This document shows, piece by piece, positions 24,612-32,809 of a stretch of DNA of 50,039 nucleotides (position 1 is its first letter; each line of letters opens with the position of its first letter). A program made the position numbers and the translations under genes. The notes below the pieces were generated by a model. The model ran no database searches and had not been told where the DNA came from. It was given only the letters and a program-made list of their open reading frames with translations. This stretch comes from Hyphomicrobiales bacterium (GTDB lineage: Bacteria; Pseudomonadota; Alphaproteobacteria; Rhizobiales; Rhizobiaceae), in the NCBI GenBank assembly GCA_900470965.1, contig UCCS01000023.1:9419-59457 (forward strand), read 5' to 3'.

Positions 24612-25175
24612 TTAAAACTTGTACCCGACCTGCAGCCCTGCGCGTGTCATCCCATCGTTGGGGCTGCAGAGGTTTGCGTTCGATGAATGCGCGATTTGAG
24701 CCAGCAAGTTCCAGTGTTCTGTGAAACGATAGCCGGCACCAATATATTCGTGGAACAGGACACGACAGCCGAGATTGGGGCCGTCCTCGTTGCCATCCAG
24801 ATTCCCCGTATGGATAACGCCGCCGAATCCAGCTTCGGCAAAGACCTTGCTGGTCAAATCAATCGTCCAACTAAATCCCGTAAAAAATTGCGTTGCTTCA
24901 CCCGCGGTTCCGATGGACGTCCCAAGGTGCACGCGCGGACGCATGAGCTGATCTCTCCAGTTCGAGGCAGATTCATACCCGAATGGATCGAAAAAAGCAG
25001 TTATTTCGGGAAAGACGCCATCTTCGGCAGAGCCGCCGCCTTGGACGGACGTTGATGTGCCGAAACGCAGTTCATCAAAGACCTGATCCCCCGCTGACGC
25101 ATGACCACAAAGGAAGGTCGCCGCTATGAGAGAAAGTACAAATGACAGCTGGGCGTTCAGTCGATTTCTGCTCAT
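24612..25175 (-). CDS. pagL: PagL-type lipid A 3-O-deacylase (acyloxyacyl hydrolase)
   Basis: 187 residues from ATG 25175, giving a signal peptide that ends GHASAG. The mature part has alternating beta strands of an eight-stranded outer-membrane barrel. It ends in the PagL signature HEYIGAGYRFTEHWNLLAQIAHSSNA, which carries the catalytic His-Ser pair in the HSS motif, and then GLQVGYKF with a terminal aromatic typical of outer-membrane proteins. The enzyme removes the 3-O acyl chain from lipid A. Two extra Cys flank the catalytic loop (NLGCRV and NLCSPND). No EcfG-type site was seen upstream. Confidence 0.85.
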   Translation of the reverse strand: MSRNRLNAQLSFVLSLIAATFLCGHASAGDQVFDELRFGTSTSVQGGGSAEDGVFPEITAFFDPFGYESASNWRDQLMRPRVHLGTSIGTAGEATQFFTGFSWTIDLTSKVFAEAGFGGVIHTGNLDGNEDGPNLGCRVLFHEYIGAGYRFTEHWNLLAQIAHSSNANLCSPNDGMTRAGLQVGYKF

Positions 25176-25529
25176 TGCACGTTGATTCCCTCGCAAACCG
25201 ATTGGCCAATTGCTAGCATGCCCGGGAACAATGGAAAGTATTTGTTTCGACGCTTCCGATAAAGGCGCAAGACAGACGCGTTTGGATCACACATCACGAG
25301 TGCAACAGGAGTCGACGGATCGTCGTACCAACTCGTTTTGGGGCCTTGGCCCCCACGCTCGACCCGGGTGTCGGCCACCTGCCCATTTCGAGCGCATGTC
25401 GGACGTGGCGGCCTATAGTCGCCTAATGCGATGAATAGGTTTTCTCCGACGGAATGCCATTCCTGACGACGCGGCTTAAAGAAGGACGTGCTCAAGCCTT
25501 CTGCGGAGCACGTTGCATGCAAGAAATGA
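25176..25529. other. Intergenic region, nothing recognised
   Basis: About 350 bases upstream of pagL. The open frames on both strands lack ribosome sites and family resemblance; the pagL promoter should lie here but was not identified. Confidence 0.4.
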
Positions 25530-25736
25530 TTAGCGCATCCGTCCTTCGTTCGAGCTGTCGGGATCGTAGTTAATGTCCCAATCCTTCGCCGGCTCTTGAC
25601 CGGGAGGGATCTTGTGTACGGTCGCATCTTCGGAACCGGTGATCACCGTCGGCTTGGCACTATGAACGCCGGACGCTTTTCGATCGGCTTTCGATTTGGC
25701 GAACTGACCCTCGGCATCCTTCTCGACGTCTGCCAT
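25530..25736 (-). CDS. Small hydrophilic stress protein (68 aa)
   Basis: 68 residues from ATG 25736, one base after the stop of the upstream small gene, with AAGGCGAG as ribosome site. It is highly charged, without hydrophobic segments (ADVEKDAEGQFAKSKADRKASG, then KDWDINYDPDSS), and probably disordered in the manner of hydrophilins. No named family recognised. Second gene of an EcfG-driven pair. Confidence 0.65.
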   Translation of the reverse strand: MADVEKDAEGQFAKSKADRKASGVHSAKPTVITGSEDATVHKIPPGQEPAKDWDINYDPDSSNEGRMR

Positions 25737-25737
25737 T

Positions 25738-25938
25738 TTACTCGCCTTTCTGCTTGTAACCGTCCGATACAGTCTTGACCTTGGGATCGGCATTCGTCTC
25801 CCCATTTGCATCCTCCGCGTGATCCGGATTGTCCTTGGCGCGCAGATAGCCACGCGGGGTGTTCTCCTGCGGGCCCTCCCAGCGGGGTGACTGATCGGTA
25901 GTGCCGGCGGCGCCATCTTTCGGTTTATTCATTCCCAT
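25738..25938 (-). CDS. Small hydrophilic, Gly/Asp/Lys-rich stress protein (66 aa)
   Basis: 66 residues with AAGGAGA before the ATG. Composition is strongly hydrophilic (NKPKDGAAGTTDQSPRWEGP, DNPDHAEDANGETNADPKVK), with no hydrophobic core. It looks like a hydrophilin-type disordered protein. First gene of a two-gene unit; the EcfG-type promoter is 27 bases upstream. Confidence 0.65.
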   Translation of the reverse strand: MGMNKPKDGAAGTTDQSPRWEGPQENTPRGYLRAKDNPDHAEDANGETNADPKVKTVSDGYKQKGE

Positions 25939-25964
25939 GACAAATCTCCTTTCACTGGGAGCTT

Positions 25965-25989
25965 AACTTTTGCTGCAGCTCAAGGTTCC
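25965..25989 (-). promoter_or_regulatory. EcfG-type promoter (GGAAC-N16-AGTT)
   Basis: GGAAC at 25985-25989 and AGTT at 25965-25968 on the minus strand, 27 bases before the ATG at 25938. Confidence 0.65.
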
Positions 25990-26113
25990 CCGTGGATGCG
26001 CCGCTTTCTCGGTAAACCATTCCATTTGCTCGACAGCGCAGTCGTGCCGCAGCGCACGCGACGGGACGGGTCAACTGACTTGTCAAACGGTCGCATACCG
26101 GGCCCGAGCTTGC

Positions 26114-26139
26114 GGAACCCGCGACAAGGATTATTCGTT
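26114..26139 (+). promoter_or_regulatory. EcfG-type promoter (GGAAC-N17-CGTT)
   Basis: GGAAC at 26114-26118 and CGTT at 26136-26139, 39 bases before the diheme cytochrome c ATG. Divergent from 25965. Confidence 0.7.
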
Positions 26140-26177
26140 GCTACAGCGAGAAAAGACACAGCGCTGGTTGGAGCGTG

Positions 26178-27143
26178 ATGAACAAAGAGAGCGAGTTTGC
26201 CGCCCAATTAACATCATCCGCCGATGGCAGCCGCCCTTGGCCGATATTGGCATGTCTGGGAACAGTAATCGTCTTGTCCGGTCTGTTGATCGGTTGGAAG
26301 GTTACCGAGGCTGTTCCCGCATTTCGGCCGAATGATGAGCGCCTCGAAGGCGGCAACGCAGCGCGTGGCAAGGCGGTATTTGACGCAAGCGACTGCGCAT
26401 CGTGCCACGCAAGCCCTGGTCAGCCTGACCGGCTTCGCTTGGGAGGCGGGCTGCTGCTGGCGTCTCCCTTCGGCTCCTTTCGCGTACCCAACATCTCGCC
26501 CGATCGCCGCGACGGCATCGGCGCTTGGTCGGCATCTGATCTGGCGAACGCATTGGTTGCCGGCATCTCACCCCAACGCCAGCATTATTATCCGGCCTTC
26601 CCATATCCGAGCTATACGGCGATATCCGTCGACGACATCAGTGACCTCTACGCATACCTTAAGACATTGCAACCTGTTGCCGGCAAACAGCCGCCGCACG
26701 AAGTTCCCCTGATTTTCAGATACCGTCGTGTGCTTGCCTTCTGGAAGATGCTGTTTTTCAGGCAGGGGCAGTCCGAAGCCACCCTCAACGGCGACCCGCT
26801 TCACGATCGCGGCGGCTATCTCGTGGAGACCCTCGGCCACTGCGCCGACTGTCATTCCACACGAAACAGGCTAGGTGCCATCAAATCATCGACCCGATTT
26901 GCCGGCGGACCCGACCCGGAAGGGACAGGCTTTGTGCCGAACATCACGCCGGAGCGCATCGGCACGTGGAGGGAAGCCGACATCGTTGTAATGCTGGAGA
27001 CCGGGGAAACCCCGCAACATGGACGGGTGGGCTCATCAATGGTGGACGTGGTAACGAACACCAGGCAACTGCCACCGGGTGACCGTCAAGCCATAGCCCG
27101 TTATATCAAATCGCTACCGCCGCGACCGACGCCGGAGCCTTGA
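26178..27143 (+). CDS. Membrane-anchored diheme cytochrome c
   Basis: 321 residues from ATG 26178 (a GTG codon precedes it). An N-terminal membrane helix (PILACLGTVIVLSGLLIGW) anchors the protein with its bulk in the periplasm. Two heme c motifs are visible, CASCH near residue 75 and CADCH near 225, with candidate distal Met ligands. The organisation resembles the cytochrome subunit of periplasmic dehydrogenases such as gluconate or alcohol dehydrogenase, but no such dehydrogenase is adjacent. It is convergent with the oxidase cluster and could feed electrons to it. An EcfG-type promoter lies upstream. Confidence 0.88.
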   Translation: MNKESEFAAQLTSSADGSRPWPILACLGTVIVLSGLLIGWKVTEAVPAFRPNDERLEGGNAARGKAVFDASDCASCHASPGQPDRLRLGGGLLLASPFGSFRVPNISPDRRDGIGAWSASDLANALVAGISPQRQHYYPAFPYPSYTAISVDDISDLYAYLKTLQPVAGKQPPHEVPLIFRYRRVLAFWKMLFFRQGQSEATLNGDPLHDRGGYLVETLGHCADCHSTRNRLGAIKSSTRFAGGPDPEGTGFVPNITPERIGTWREADIVVMLETGETPQHGRVGSSMVDVVTNTRQLPPGDRQAIARYIKSLPPRPTPEP

Positions 27144-27557
27144 TCAGTGAGAATAAAGATAGGCCGCAACGTCACGCGCTTCTGCTTCGGAAATACCGGT
27201 AGCAGGCATTGCCGAAGTCGGTGAAAATAGCTGTGGCGCAACGATCCAAGCCGTGAGGTTCTGCGGCGTGTTTGTCACCACACCTCCGATGTAGACCTGT
27301 TGGCGAAGATCTGACAGGCGCCCACCCACTTTTCCGTCAGCACCAGCTATTCCAGCGATCGTGTGGCATCCGCCGCAACCGTATCGGCGAAGCGCGGCTG
27401 GAGCTCGTGTCACATCTCCCCCAGTAAGCGCTTCGGCGACGTCTCGAGCCATGGCCCTTTTCCTGATCAGATCAGCAGCGAAAGCGACCGCTCCAGCCGC
27501 CAGCAAAAATAGCATGAAGCCAAGGACAGGTTTAGACAGTGTGGAAGCGGTCGGCAC
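27144..27557 (-). CDS. Membrane-anchored monoheme cytochrome c of the oxidase cluster
   Basis: 137 residues from a GTG at 27557, chosen for the GGAGG 6 bases upstream; it overlaps the CtaG gene by 26 bases. One membrane helix (VLGFMLFLLAAGAVAFAADL) is followed by a heme motif CGGCH near residue 62. A typical class I cytochrome C-terminus follows, with Met in SAMPATGISEAEARDVAAYLY. Last gene of the FdhF/YdeP-caa3 oxidase cluster; probably an electron carrier for it. Confidence 0.8.
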   Translation of the reverse strand: MPTASTLSKPVLGFMLFLLAAGAVAFAADLIRKRAMARDVAEALTGGDVTRAPAALRRYGCGGCHTIAGIAGADGKVGGRLSDLRQQVYIGGVVTNTPQNLTAWIVAPQLFSPTSAMPATGISEAEARDVAAYLYSH

Positions 27558-28425
27558 GCTTGCCTCCCTGGCTGGAGGAAAGGATCCAGGTAGCCACGGA
27601 ACAGAGTGCTGCGGCCGCATAAATGACCCCGCCCGGTACCCACATGATGAGACCAGCCATTTGCTGGTCTTCCAGCGGTGTCAGGCCCCATTGATCGGAA
27701 TAGCGGGTTTGGTCCGGGAAGATGACGTTTGGTGCGAGCGTGATCAACGCTCCGAGAACGCCAGTATGAATCATTGTTACGAAAAGATGCCAGGCAGCGG
27801 TCCCGTAGTCGCAACGCCAGGTAATCGCCCACCAGAAGAGGAGACCCGTCAGGAAAAAGCTTAGGTGTTGGAGCCTGTGCAACAGGACGTCCGTCACGCT
27901 TGCGTCGAAGAGGGTCGGCGCGTGCCAGACCCAAATTGCCAGACCGTGCAAAAGCGTCGCCACAAGGGGAAGCGAAACAACACCCCAAGCCACACGTGCG
28001 GCACGGTGCCTTATCGCAGCCGCAACTTGATGCCTCGCTTTTTTCGGCAGACCCCAAAGAAGCAGGCCGACCGGGCGTGCCAACGCAAGAAGCGGCGCCG
28101 CCACGATCATGACCAGTTCATGCTCGATCATGTGCACCGTAAACATATGCTCGCCGAGTTCGTGCAAAGGTGAGACAAGGGCGATCACCATCACCGCCAC
28201 GCCCAACCAGAACAGGCCGACCGAAGCGATCAAGCGAGCGCTGAACCGCTTGCGCCGTTGCCACAGTCGAAGCGTGCCGGCACCGTGCAGAACGGCAATG
28301 ATGAGGATTGGCGTGACGATCCACGGATCGATCGTCCAATCAAGCTCGGCATGAGGTTCCCCGCCATGAGCGGCTGCCGGCCCGACACGGAGGAGCAAGA
28401 GCAGCAAAGCTATCAGCGTGCGCAT
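27532..28425 (-). CDS. ctaG: Cytochrome c oxidase assembly protein, caa3_CtaG family
   Basis: 297 residues from ATG 28425 with an N-terminal signal/anchor. About seven membrane helices carry conserved His residues in HMIEHELVMIVAAPLLALARP, HRLQHLSFFLTGLLFWWAI and the WHAPTLFD segment. This is the caa3-type CtaG (PF09678) pattern, thought to help copper centre assembly in oxidase subunits. The gene starts inside the end of the small membrane protein gene (13-base overlap) and ends inside the next cytochrome gene. Confidence 0.88.
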   Translation of the reverse strand: MRTLIALLLLLLRVGPAAAHGGEPHAELDWTIDPWIVTPILIIAVLHGAGTLRLWQRRKRFSARLIASVGLFWLGVAVMVIALVSPLHELGEHMFTVHMIEHELVMIVAAPLLALARPVGLLLWGLPKKARHQVAAAIRHRAARVAWGVVSLPLVATLLHGLAIWVWHAPTLFDASVTDVLLHRLQHLSFFLTGLLFWWAITWRCDYGTAAWHLFVTMIHTGVLGALITLAPNVIFPDQTRYSDQWGLTPLEDQQMAGLIMWVPGGVIYAAAALCSVATWILSSSQGGKRADRFHTV

Positions 28426-28724
28426 GGGTTCACCAAGACTGTCGCCGCAACCTGCAGAATGAGCGCGAAAGAAACCGCCAGGCCGAATAGGAGCGAAAGC
28501 TTGCCGACAAACGACCCGGTTTGAGACGGCTGGGCGGTTAACGCATTGTAGCAGAAAAGGACCCCGGCAGCGGCGATCGCAGCGGCGGCGAATGCTCCGA
28601 TCAACGTCCAGGATACACCACCGTTGCAATCCGCGTAGGGCAGGATCTGCCCCAACTGCGTGTTGATTGCCCAGGCTGTCGGCGGCAGCACTAGGCCGGC
28701 ATATCGTCCAAGCAGAAAGCTCAT
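28413..28724 (-). CDS. Small membrane protein of the oxidase cluster
   Basis: 103 residues from ATG 28724, which overlaps the subunit III stop (ATGA). It has three membrane helices (GRYAGLVLPPTAWAIN, LIGAFAAAAIAAAGVLFCYN, LLFGLAVSFALILQVAATVL). The conserved-looking QLGQILPYADCNGG segment lies between the first two. Its position between oxidase subunit III and CtaG is typical of caa3-type clusters, where comparable small proteins occur. The specific role is unknown. Confidence 0.75.
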   Translation of the reverse strand: MSFLLGRYAGLVLPPTAWAINTQLGQILPYADCNGGVSWTLIGAFAAAAIAAAGVLFCYNALTAQPSQTGSFVGKLSLLFGLAVSFALILQVAATVLVNPCAR

Positions 28725-29323
28725 AAGCGTGGGACCCAATAGATGCAGATGTAGAGCGGCAACCATGTGATGATCACAAAATGCCAATAAAGGGCATTGT
28801 CCTCGACATCCCCGAAACGCCTGGGGTTGTCGGCATGACGGGAAAACATCAGGGCGGTCAAAACGAGCGTTTCCACCAGGTCGGTCAGGATATGCGTGGT
28901 GTGGAGCCCGAGAAGGGTCCAGACAATCGAGCCATATGCATTTGCGTCCCAATTGATGTGCAGAGCCGCAAACTCGAAAGCGCGAAATGCCATGGGAATG
29001 ACACCGCAGACCGTCATGACGACAAGCCCGAGCCGGACCTTGCGAAGGTCTTTCTGACGTGCCCATCTGGAGATAAGAATGTTGGGAATAGCGCTGGTAA
29101 CGAGGACTGCGGTCAGCCAGGTACCGGCCCACAAGTCGGGCGGGGGAGCCTCGATTGGCCATGCGTGCGCAAGACTCATCAGATAGAAGTAGACAGCAAT
29201 CGCCAGGCCAAATCCGCTGCCCTCGATCAACATGAAGGCCAAGGTCGCCCACCAGGTTGGGCTTTTGGAGCCTCTGCCATGAAGCGGCAGCGCGGCGACG
29301 TCCAGAACGACGCGGTCTTTCAC
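28721..29323 (-). CDS. coxC: Cytochrome c oxidase subunit III
   Basis: 200 residues, about five membrane helices. WWATLAFMLIEGSGFGLAIAVYFYL, GLHTTHILTDLVETLVL and the C-terminal NALYWHFVIITWLPLYICIYW carry the conserved Glu and His residues of subunit III. It is shorter than mitochondrial-type subunit III (about 260 residues), as in ba3/caa3-type clusters. It overlaps subunit I and the following small gene by four bases each, so all are co-translated. Confidence 0.92.
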   Translation of the reverse strand: MKDRVVLDVAALPLHGRGSKSPTWWATLAFMLIEGSGFGLAIAVYFYLMSLAHAWPIEAPPPDLWAGTWLTAVLVTSAIPNILISRWARQKDLRKVRLGLVVMTVCGVIPMAFRAFEFAALHINWDANAYGSIVWTLLGLHTTHILTDLVETLVLTALMFSRHADNPRRFGDVEDNALYWHFVIITWLPLYICIYWVPRL

Positions 29324-31233
29324 GATTCGTCCTCCGGTGTGCCCTTCGGCCAGAACCAGCCGATCAAGGCGATAGCGACTGGAATAGATCCCCAGATCAC
29401 GGCCCAGGGCGAGAAAATCGACCAGATCAGCATGATCGAGGTAGCGATCGCCGACCAGAATGGCCAGACCGAGTCCCGTGGTGAGGATTCCCTCGCCTCA
29501 GGTAAGGCTTCGACGACACTTGTCACCAAAAGCTCCCGGCGATCCGTGCGCAAGCCTGCAGCGGTCGAAAGATCCTTAACATCGTCCGACAGCGGATTTC
29601 GCGAGCGAACGACCGGGATGCGCCTGAAGTTGTATGGTGGCGGGGGTGAGGTTGTCGCCCATTCGAGTGTCGAGGCACCCCAGGGGTTCGGTCCGGCCGC
29701 CGGTCCAGACCGAAAACTGCGCAGGGCATCAATGAAGAAGACCACAAAGCCCAATGCCAATATGATCGAACTCAAGCTGACAAACAGGTTCAAGCCGCTC
29801 CACGGCAATTCCGGCTGGTAGGTATAGATCCTGCGTGGCATGCCCCACAGGCCTAGAATGTGCATTGGAAAGAACGTCAGGTGAAAGCCTACGAAAATCA
29901 GCCAGAACGCCAGTTGTCCGAGCCGCTCGCTCATCATTCGCCCGGTCATTTTGGGAAACCAATAATAGATCGCGCCGACCAATGGAAAGACTGCCCCGCC
30001 GATCAGGACATAGTGAAAATGCGCAACAACGAAATAGGTATCGTGAACCTGTGTATCGAAGGGGACCGATGCGACCATAACCCCGGTTAAGCCTCCCATC
30101 ACAAAAGTGACGATGAATCCGAGTACGAAGAGAAGTGGCGTCTTGAACACCGGCCGCCCGGACCAAAGTGTCGCCAGCCAACAAAAAATCTGGGTGCCGG
30201 CCGGCACGGCGATCGACATGCTGGATGCGGTGAAGAAGCTCTCGCCTACGCGGGGAAGGCCGACCACAAACATGTGATGGACCCACAGTCCGAAGGAGAG
30301 CACGCCGGTTGTGATCAGCGCCATCACCAGCCACAAATAGCCGAAAAGCGGGCGCCCGACAAATGTTGGCAAGATGGTTGACACCATGCCTACGGCAGGC
30401 AGGAAGATGATGTAAACCTCCGGGTGGCCAAAAAACCAGAACAAGTGCTGCCACAAAAGCGCGTCACCACCTTTCGCCGGGTTATAAAATTGGGTGCCGA
30501 CCAGCCGGTCGAGGATCAGCGTCGAGCTACCAAACATGATCGCTGGCATTGCCAGGATGACAAGGAACGACATGACCAACATCGCCCACACAAGCACGGG
30601 GATACGGTCGAGTGACATGCCGGGTGCCCTTTGCTTGAAGACGGTCACAACAACTTCCACTGCTACGGCGAGGGCTGCGACCTCCGTAAACGTGATCATC
30701 TGGGCCCAGAGATCAGTCCGCTTGCCTGGGCCGTATTGCGGTCCGGCAAGGGGGACATAGGCGAACCAGCCCACATCCGGAGCGGTATCTAGCGCGAAGG
30801 CCAGCCAGAGAAGGATGCCGCCGAACAGGTAAATCCAGTAGGAGAACGCATTGAGACGCGGGAATGCGATGTTGCGTGTTCCCACCATCAGGGGCACGAG
30901 ATAGACAGCCATTGCTTCCATGACCGGTACCGCAAACAGGAACATCATGTTTGTGCCGTGCATTGTGAAAATCTGATTGTAGCGATCGGCACTGATGAAA
31001 CGTGCTTCCGGCTGGGAAAGCTGCAGGCGCATCGCCAGCGCGAGCACGCCGCCGAGGACGAGAAAGATGAAAGCTGTGGAGACGTAGCGTTGCGCAATCG
31101 TCTTGTGATCGACGGTGGCCACGCCACCCCAGAACCCCGATCGCGCGCACCAGGTGACTGCCAGCCGCCGCTCGATCTCTCCATCGGCAAAATCGCTATC
31201 GATGGGCCGGTGCGCCTGTCGATCCATGGTCAT
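29320..31233 (-). CDS. coxA: Cytochrome c oxidase subunit I, caa3 type
   Basis: 637 residues. Heme-copper oxidase motifs are intact: the low-spin heme His in FTMHGTNMMF, the HPEVYI cross-link His-Tyr with its K-channel Glu in WFFGHPEVY, the CuB His pair in LWVHHMFVVG, and the heme ligands in HDTYFVVAHFHYVL. About twelve core helices are followed by an extended C-terminus with two extra membrane helices (AIATSIMLIWSIF, GSIPVAIALIGWF), resembling the subunit I/III boundary of caa3 enzymes. It reduces oxygen to water and pumps protons. Overlaps subunit II by four bases. Confidence 0.96.
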   Translation of the reverse strand: MTMDRQAHRPIDSDFADGEIERRLAVTWCARSGFWGGVATVDHKTIAQRYVSTAFIFLVLGGVLALAMRLQLSQPEARFISADRYNQIFTMHGTNMMFLFAVPVMEAMAVYLVPLMVGTRNIAFPRLNAFSYWIYLFGGILLWLAFALDTAPDVGWFAYVPLAGPQYGPGKRTDLWAQMITFTEVAALAVAVEVVVTVFKQRAPGMSLDRIPVLVWAMLVMSFLVILAMPAIMFGSSTLILDRLVGTQFYNPAKGGDALLWQHLFWFFGHPEVYIIFLPAVGMVSTILPTFVGRPLFGYLWLVMALITTGVLSFGLWVHHMFVVGLPRVGESFFTASSMSIAVPAGTQIFCWLATLWSGRPVFKTPLLFVLGFIVTFVMGGLTGVMVASVPFDTQVHDTYFVVAHFHYVLIGGAVFPLVGAIYYWFPKMTGRMMSERLGQLAFWLIFVGFHLTFFPMHILGLWGMPRRIYTYQPELPWSGLNLFVSLSSIILALGFVVFFIDALRSFRSGPAAGPNPWGASTLEWATTSPPPPYNFRRIPVVRSRNPLSDDVKDLSTAAGLRTDRRELLVTSVVEALPEARESSPRDSVWPFWSAIATSIMLIWSIFSPWAVIWGSIPVAIALIGWFWPKGTPEDES

Positions 31234-32219
31234 TTCAGGCCTTCCATATAGGCTGAGATCTGCCGGAGCTCGTCGCTCGTCAGCGGTATCAGCGGCATAT
31301 TGTTGCCAGGCTTCAAGGTCTGAGGATCGGCAATCCAGGCCGCCAGCGAGCCGCGGGTCCGATCAAAAAGTCCTGCTGCAATCGTTGCGCGGCTGCCGAC
31401 ATGCGTCAGATCCGGGCCCGAGGTCCCACCTGCCATTGTTCCGCGGATGGTATGGCAGGCCGCGCAAGGCTTGCTCATGAATGCTGTCTTTCCAAGGGCT
31501 GCCTCGGGATTGGAAGGCTCAATCGCGCTCTGGTGTTGCGCGAACTGCCAACTTCGATAGTCCCGCTCCTCCTGTGCCACCACCAGAAACGCCATATGGC
31601 TGTGCTGGAGCCCACAAAACTCGGCACACTGCCCTCGATAAATGCCAGGGTTCTTTGCGTTCAGCGTCAGGGTGTTCAACCGGCCCGGGATCATGTCGAG
31701 TTTGCCGGCAAGGCTCGGGACCCAAAATGAATGGATGACGTCGATCGATTCCAGTTGCAGGCGCACATTCTGACCAACCGGGATGTGGAGTTCGTTTGCG
31801 GTCTGAAAGATTTGCGTTCCATCCGGATATTCGTAGATGAACTGCCACCACCATTGCTGCGCCTTCACCCGGACGGTGACAGCTGCATCTAAGCTGTTGT
31901 AGAGCGCCCGGGTCGTGTAAAAACTTGCCACGGTCAGTGCGCTTATGACCAGGACGGTTCCTGTCACCGCGGCGCTGACGATCCTCGTTATGGTCTGCTC
32001 CGATCGATCATGCTCGACAATCGGCCGGTTTCTCCCATGCAACAGCGACCAGGCCATGAAAGCGACAACAAGCAGCCAGACAGCCGTACATACGACGACG
32101 ACAAGGGTGATCAAATCCTTCAGCGCGCCGGCTGACGTGCCATGGGTATCAAGTGCCGACTGAGGACCAGTGCATCCCGCAAGCACGGACAAAAGCGATA
32201 TGGCCAGGCAGTTTCTCAT
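31230..32219 (-). CDS. coxB: Cytochrome c oxidase subunit II with fused cytochrome c domain
   Basis: 329 residues. The N-terminal lipobox LLSVLAGC predicts lipidation. Two membrane helices follow, then the cupredoxin domain with the CuA motif CAEFCGLQHSHM near residue 202 and the aromatic QQWWWQFIYEYP electron entry patch. A C-terminal class I cytochrome c has CAACH near residue 256 and a Met ligand in GNNMPLIPLT. The fusion defines a caa3-type oxidase, which takes electrons directly from c-type cytochromes. Overlaps the upstream cytochrome gene by one base (TGATG). Confidence 0.96.
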   Translation of the reverse strand: MRNCLAISLLSVLAGCTGPQSALDTHGTSAGALKDLITLVVVVCTAVWLLVVAFMAWSLLHGRNRPIVEHDRSEQTITRIVSAAVTGTVLVISALTVASFYTTRALYNSLDAAVTVRVKAQQWWWQFIYEYPDGTQIFQTANELHIPVGQNVRLQLESIDVIHSFWVPSLAGKLDMIPGRLNTLTLNAKNPGIYRGQCAEFCGLQHSHMAFLVVAQEERDYRSWQFAQHQSAIEPSNPEAALGKTAFMSKPCAACHTIRGTMAGGTSGPDLTHVGSRATIAAGLFDRTRGSLAAWIADPQTLKPGNNMPLIPLTSDELRQISAYMEGLK

Positions 32220-32803
32220 CAGGGCGACGGCCCCTGTTCCGCATGGATAGGATTTGGTCCTTCGTCAAAGAGTATCGACGCCGGACCGCGATTTTCGGCC
32301 GGTCGATCAGTTTTATCATCATTGCGACTTGGTGCCACCACGCTCGTCGAGTAAGCGCCGAGTGACTTGACGTAGCCGGCCAACTGCCAGATCTCGTCAC
32401 TGGTCATCCTGTCCTTGAAGGCAGGCATTCCGTGGGGTCGCCCATCTCTGATCGAGGCGACGATCGACACCATGGATGGCCCGTAATACCACCAGCCATC
32501 AATGAAAGATGGGCCGGTCCCGCCCCGCCCGTCACCGTGGCAGGCCGAACAGCCGAACCAGGAATATAGCCGCTTGCCCTGGCTGAGATCATAACCGGTT
32601 TTTTCGTAGGACTGGCCAAGCGCAAAATATACCTCCGTGGGTGCCCCGCTGATGCGGTTTGGCATCAGCCGGAACTGGTCAAGCGCGGCAGATACCGGAG
32701 GATCGGTCCGGTAAACTCGCGGCTCCCTGAAATAGCCGATCGCTGCGGCTGACATGAGACCAAGCGACACGAGCAGGACCTTCGCAATCGAGCACCGGAA
32801 CAC
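32219..32803 (-). CDS. Membrane-anchored cytochrome c linking molybdoenzyme and oxidase
   Basis: 194 residues with an N-terminal membrane anchor (VLLVSLGLMSAAAIGYF). Heme motif CSACH lies near residue 87, after GKRLYSWFG. A GMPAFKDRMTSDEIWQLAGYVKSL segment supplies the Met ligand and C-terminal helix of class I cytochromes. The last 40 residues are polar and disordered. It lies six bases after the FdhF/YdeP gene and overlaps subunit II, so it is well placed to pass electrons between them. That path is inferred. Confidence 0.88.
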   Translation of the reverse strand: MFRCSIAKVLLVSLGLMSAAAIGYFREPRVYRTDPPVSAALDQFRLMPNRISGAPTEVYFALGQSYEKTGYDLSQGKRLYSWFGCSACHGDGRGGTGPSFIDGWWYYGPSMVSIVASIRDGRPHGMPAFKDRMTSDEIWQLAGYVKSLGAYSTSVVAPSRNDDKTDRPAENRGPASILFDEGPNPIHAEQGPSP

Positions 32804-32809
32804 GAGGCC